Shown piece after piece: positions 62,301-64,000 of a stretch of DNA of 64,000 bases. The number at the start of each line of letters is the position of its first letter. Position 1 is the first letter of the stretch. The stretch covers positions 84,230-148,229 of the forward strand of contig LUCM01001852.1 of assembly GCA_008360955.1 (NCBI GenBank), written 5' to 3'. The translations under genes were made by a program, and so were the position numbers. The DNA comes from Fasciolopsis buskii. Lineage: Eukaryota; Platyhelminthes; Trematoda; Plagiorchiida; Fasciolidae. Under the pieces are notes generated by a model. That model was given only the letters and a program-made list of their open reading frames with translations. It did no database searches and was not told the origin of the DNA.

Positions 62301-64000
62301 TACGGGAAGAATATCTAGCATTATATGTCGCGTTGATTTTGGGAAACTGGACAGTGACGATAAGTGACGGGACTGGTAAACGAGAAAATGAGTGGACAGG
62401 CCGCTTGGTGCAACTAATCGTGAAAATAGAGAGATAGATCGACGTTGCTTACAGTTTACAATATAAAGGCGTTTAATAGAACGCCGTGCCAAAGCTGTGA
62501 GTGTAAAGTTGGCTCTCAAGTAAAAAACTACCAAAATTGTTACGCAGGGATCGGCTCCAATTAAGGTGTCCAGAAGAATTTGGCAAATTTTTACCAGGAA
62601 AAAGCCCTAAGACTACTGCAAAAACACCCTAGTTGACTAAAAACAAATAAAAGAGAACTCACTGCTAGGAGCGGTGTAACGCAGCAGTGTACCTGTGCCA
62701 TATACCCTATAGGGAGAAAGCAGACGGTGTTCGTTACACGCGTCCCAACAAGGAAAAACTACTTTCTGCGCATTCCAAGACAGTCTTCTGGTCCCTGTAA
62801 TCTTCGGAAGAAACTGAACATTACTGCTGTTTCCATTTTTTCTTTACTCACCTTAACACAAGCTGGAAGAAATTCCAGACTGCCCTCTCCCTCCGGCTCT
62901 TCTCCAGGCTCACCAATGACCACAGATGCAACGCAGCCTCTCGACGAAAGCTCCACTCCATCCTTTGCGCTGGTTGCCTATTCCCTGCTATCTGGACCTG
63001 AAGCTCCTGTACCTGGCCACGTAACCCTAATACAAACAAGTCAACGCCAATGACTTCCCCGGGTGCCTAATCTCAAGTGAACCATGACCCTTGGTCAAAC
63101 ATTTACTAACACTACTGAAGTGCCGCGCAATCCCCAAACCCTCGGACCCCTGCCGTCACAGAACACCATAATCTCCGATATTAAACAAGGACGACACACA
63201 GGTCATTCTTGGCAATTTTATTTAAGGATGGATTGTAACTCTTACATGTACTGGTTTTCTTCCCGCCACACATCACAGTCCGCTCCCGACCGCATAGGTC
63301 TAGTGACTGTTTTTGTACGTTCCACTGTCTGTCCACAATTTCTCATATATTTGCGTCCCGTAAATTGCTTGATACAACCTCGTAGGTTTCCCGCTGTTTC
63401 ATCTTAAGCATTATTTTGACTACTGATTGTTGTTAATTACCCTTCTCCATTCACCTCATATGATATCCAGTGTAATTTCGACTCTTCTCCATCCCGTTAC
63501 TACACCCATGTTAACTTTCACCTTTACCATATCACCCTCCTGATTTGTGATGAGCCAAATTATGCGCCGGCGATGCGCAACTATGATGCGTTTAAACGTG
63601 GATTGACTCCAAGTGCGTGACCCACAGTCGGCTCCAGAAAGTTTTGGCGATGGATTATCTAGCTCTGATTTGAAGCCCAAAAACTCGCGATTAGCCCATC
63701 TTATCGTAAATTATGATTATGAGAGCATAGACCCTGCACCTTCACGACTAAATTTTTGTTTTGCGACTTCCACTGCGCCGACTTTGTGTAAATTTCATCT
63801 TGCCTTGCACGTGCCTCTCCAATGTCGAGAAACATACCCATTATTATTATTATTAATATCCTCATCTAACCTTTTATTCTGGGTGTGTAACAATCAGTCC
63901 ATTTCAGATGCAAAACATCGCATTGTTCAATGCATCATCCTGCAAACCATGTATCATTTCTCATCCGTAATGTTGCACGCAACATAAACCCTAGACAGAC
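59366..64000. other. No recognisable gene; alternating strand bias (about 4.6 kb)
   Basis: The top strand is purine-rich from about 60200 to 62100 and pyrimidine-rich from about 62700 to 64000. Open stretches of 60 to 124 codons exist on both strands, none with a recognisable domain. An (ATT)n tract at 63838-63856 after a C/T-rich leader may be another LINE tail. Confidence 0.45.
63838..63856. repeat. (ATT)n microsatellite
   Basis: Six ATT units in a row. It may be the tail of a LINE, see the surrounding entry. Confidence 0.85.

Noticed and set aside
1..64000. CRISPR arrays, operons, bacterial promoters or rRNA genes
   Set aside because: No regularly spaced direct repeats, no gene clusters and no rRNA-like sequence. 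The window is eukaryotic.

Overview
The window looks like a piece of a repeat-rich animal genome, most probably a digenean flatworm (trematode). This is an inference. It rests on spliced exons with GT-AG introns of 1.2 to 15 kb, many decayed retrotransposons (RTE-like LINEs, CR1/jockey-like LINEs, BEL/Pao pol remnants), tRNA-derived SINEs, and no bacterial-style gene packing. The exact species cannot be fixed from the sequence.

The main gene lies on the minus strand. Five exons were recovered at 44025-43759, 33823-33588, 21420-21046, 19838-19572 and 4555 to about 2982. Every junction keeps the reading frame (intron phases 2, 1, 1, 1). The joined product (about 906 residues visible, incomplete at both ends) starts with what looks like the second half of a C2 domain. 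A basic Ser/Lys-rich linker, an IPT/TIG-like Ig-fold domain split by an intron, and a long disordered Ser/Pro/Thr-rich region follow. That region carries three evenly spaced copies of a GSxRxSL..xDRRS motif and ends in a strongly acidic stretch. I cannot name the family.

Two weaker coding candidates flank it: a minus-strand open stretch at 82-348 that could be the last exon of a seven-transmembrane receptor, and a minus-strand candidate exon ending at 45436 with two good splice donors 12 nt apart.

The introns and the region to the right are full of dead mobile elements. RTE-like LINEs lie at 8000-6390 (-), about 36700-39650 (+, endonuclease through reverse transcriptase) and 49150-47795 (-, ending in a GAT repeat tail). 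A tail-only copy of the last family sits at 34181-34314 (+). BEL/Pao pol fragments lie at 49560-50260 and 53540-54960 (+). CR1/jockey-like LINE pieces lie at 40800-41005 and 55980-56835 (+). A tRNA-like SINE family has copies near 18803, 40604 and 12880. Two foldback (long inverted repeat) elements of one family lie at 29015-29570 and 19951-20083. From about 57 to 64 kb there is no gene I can recognise. It alternates between pyrimidine-rich and purine-rich top strand, probably old element remains.

The most unusual items are the C2 plus IPT plus triple-motif protein, the foldback family with a hammerhead-like hairpin inside its arms, and a perfect 19-bp-arm palindrome at 6234-6275.
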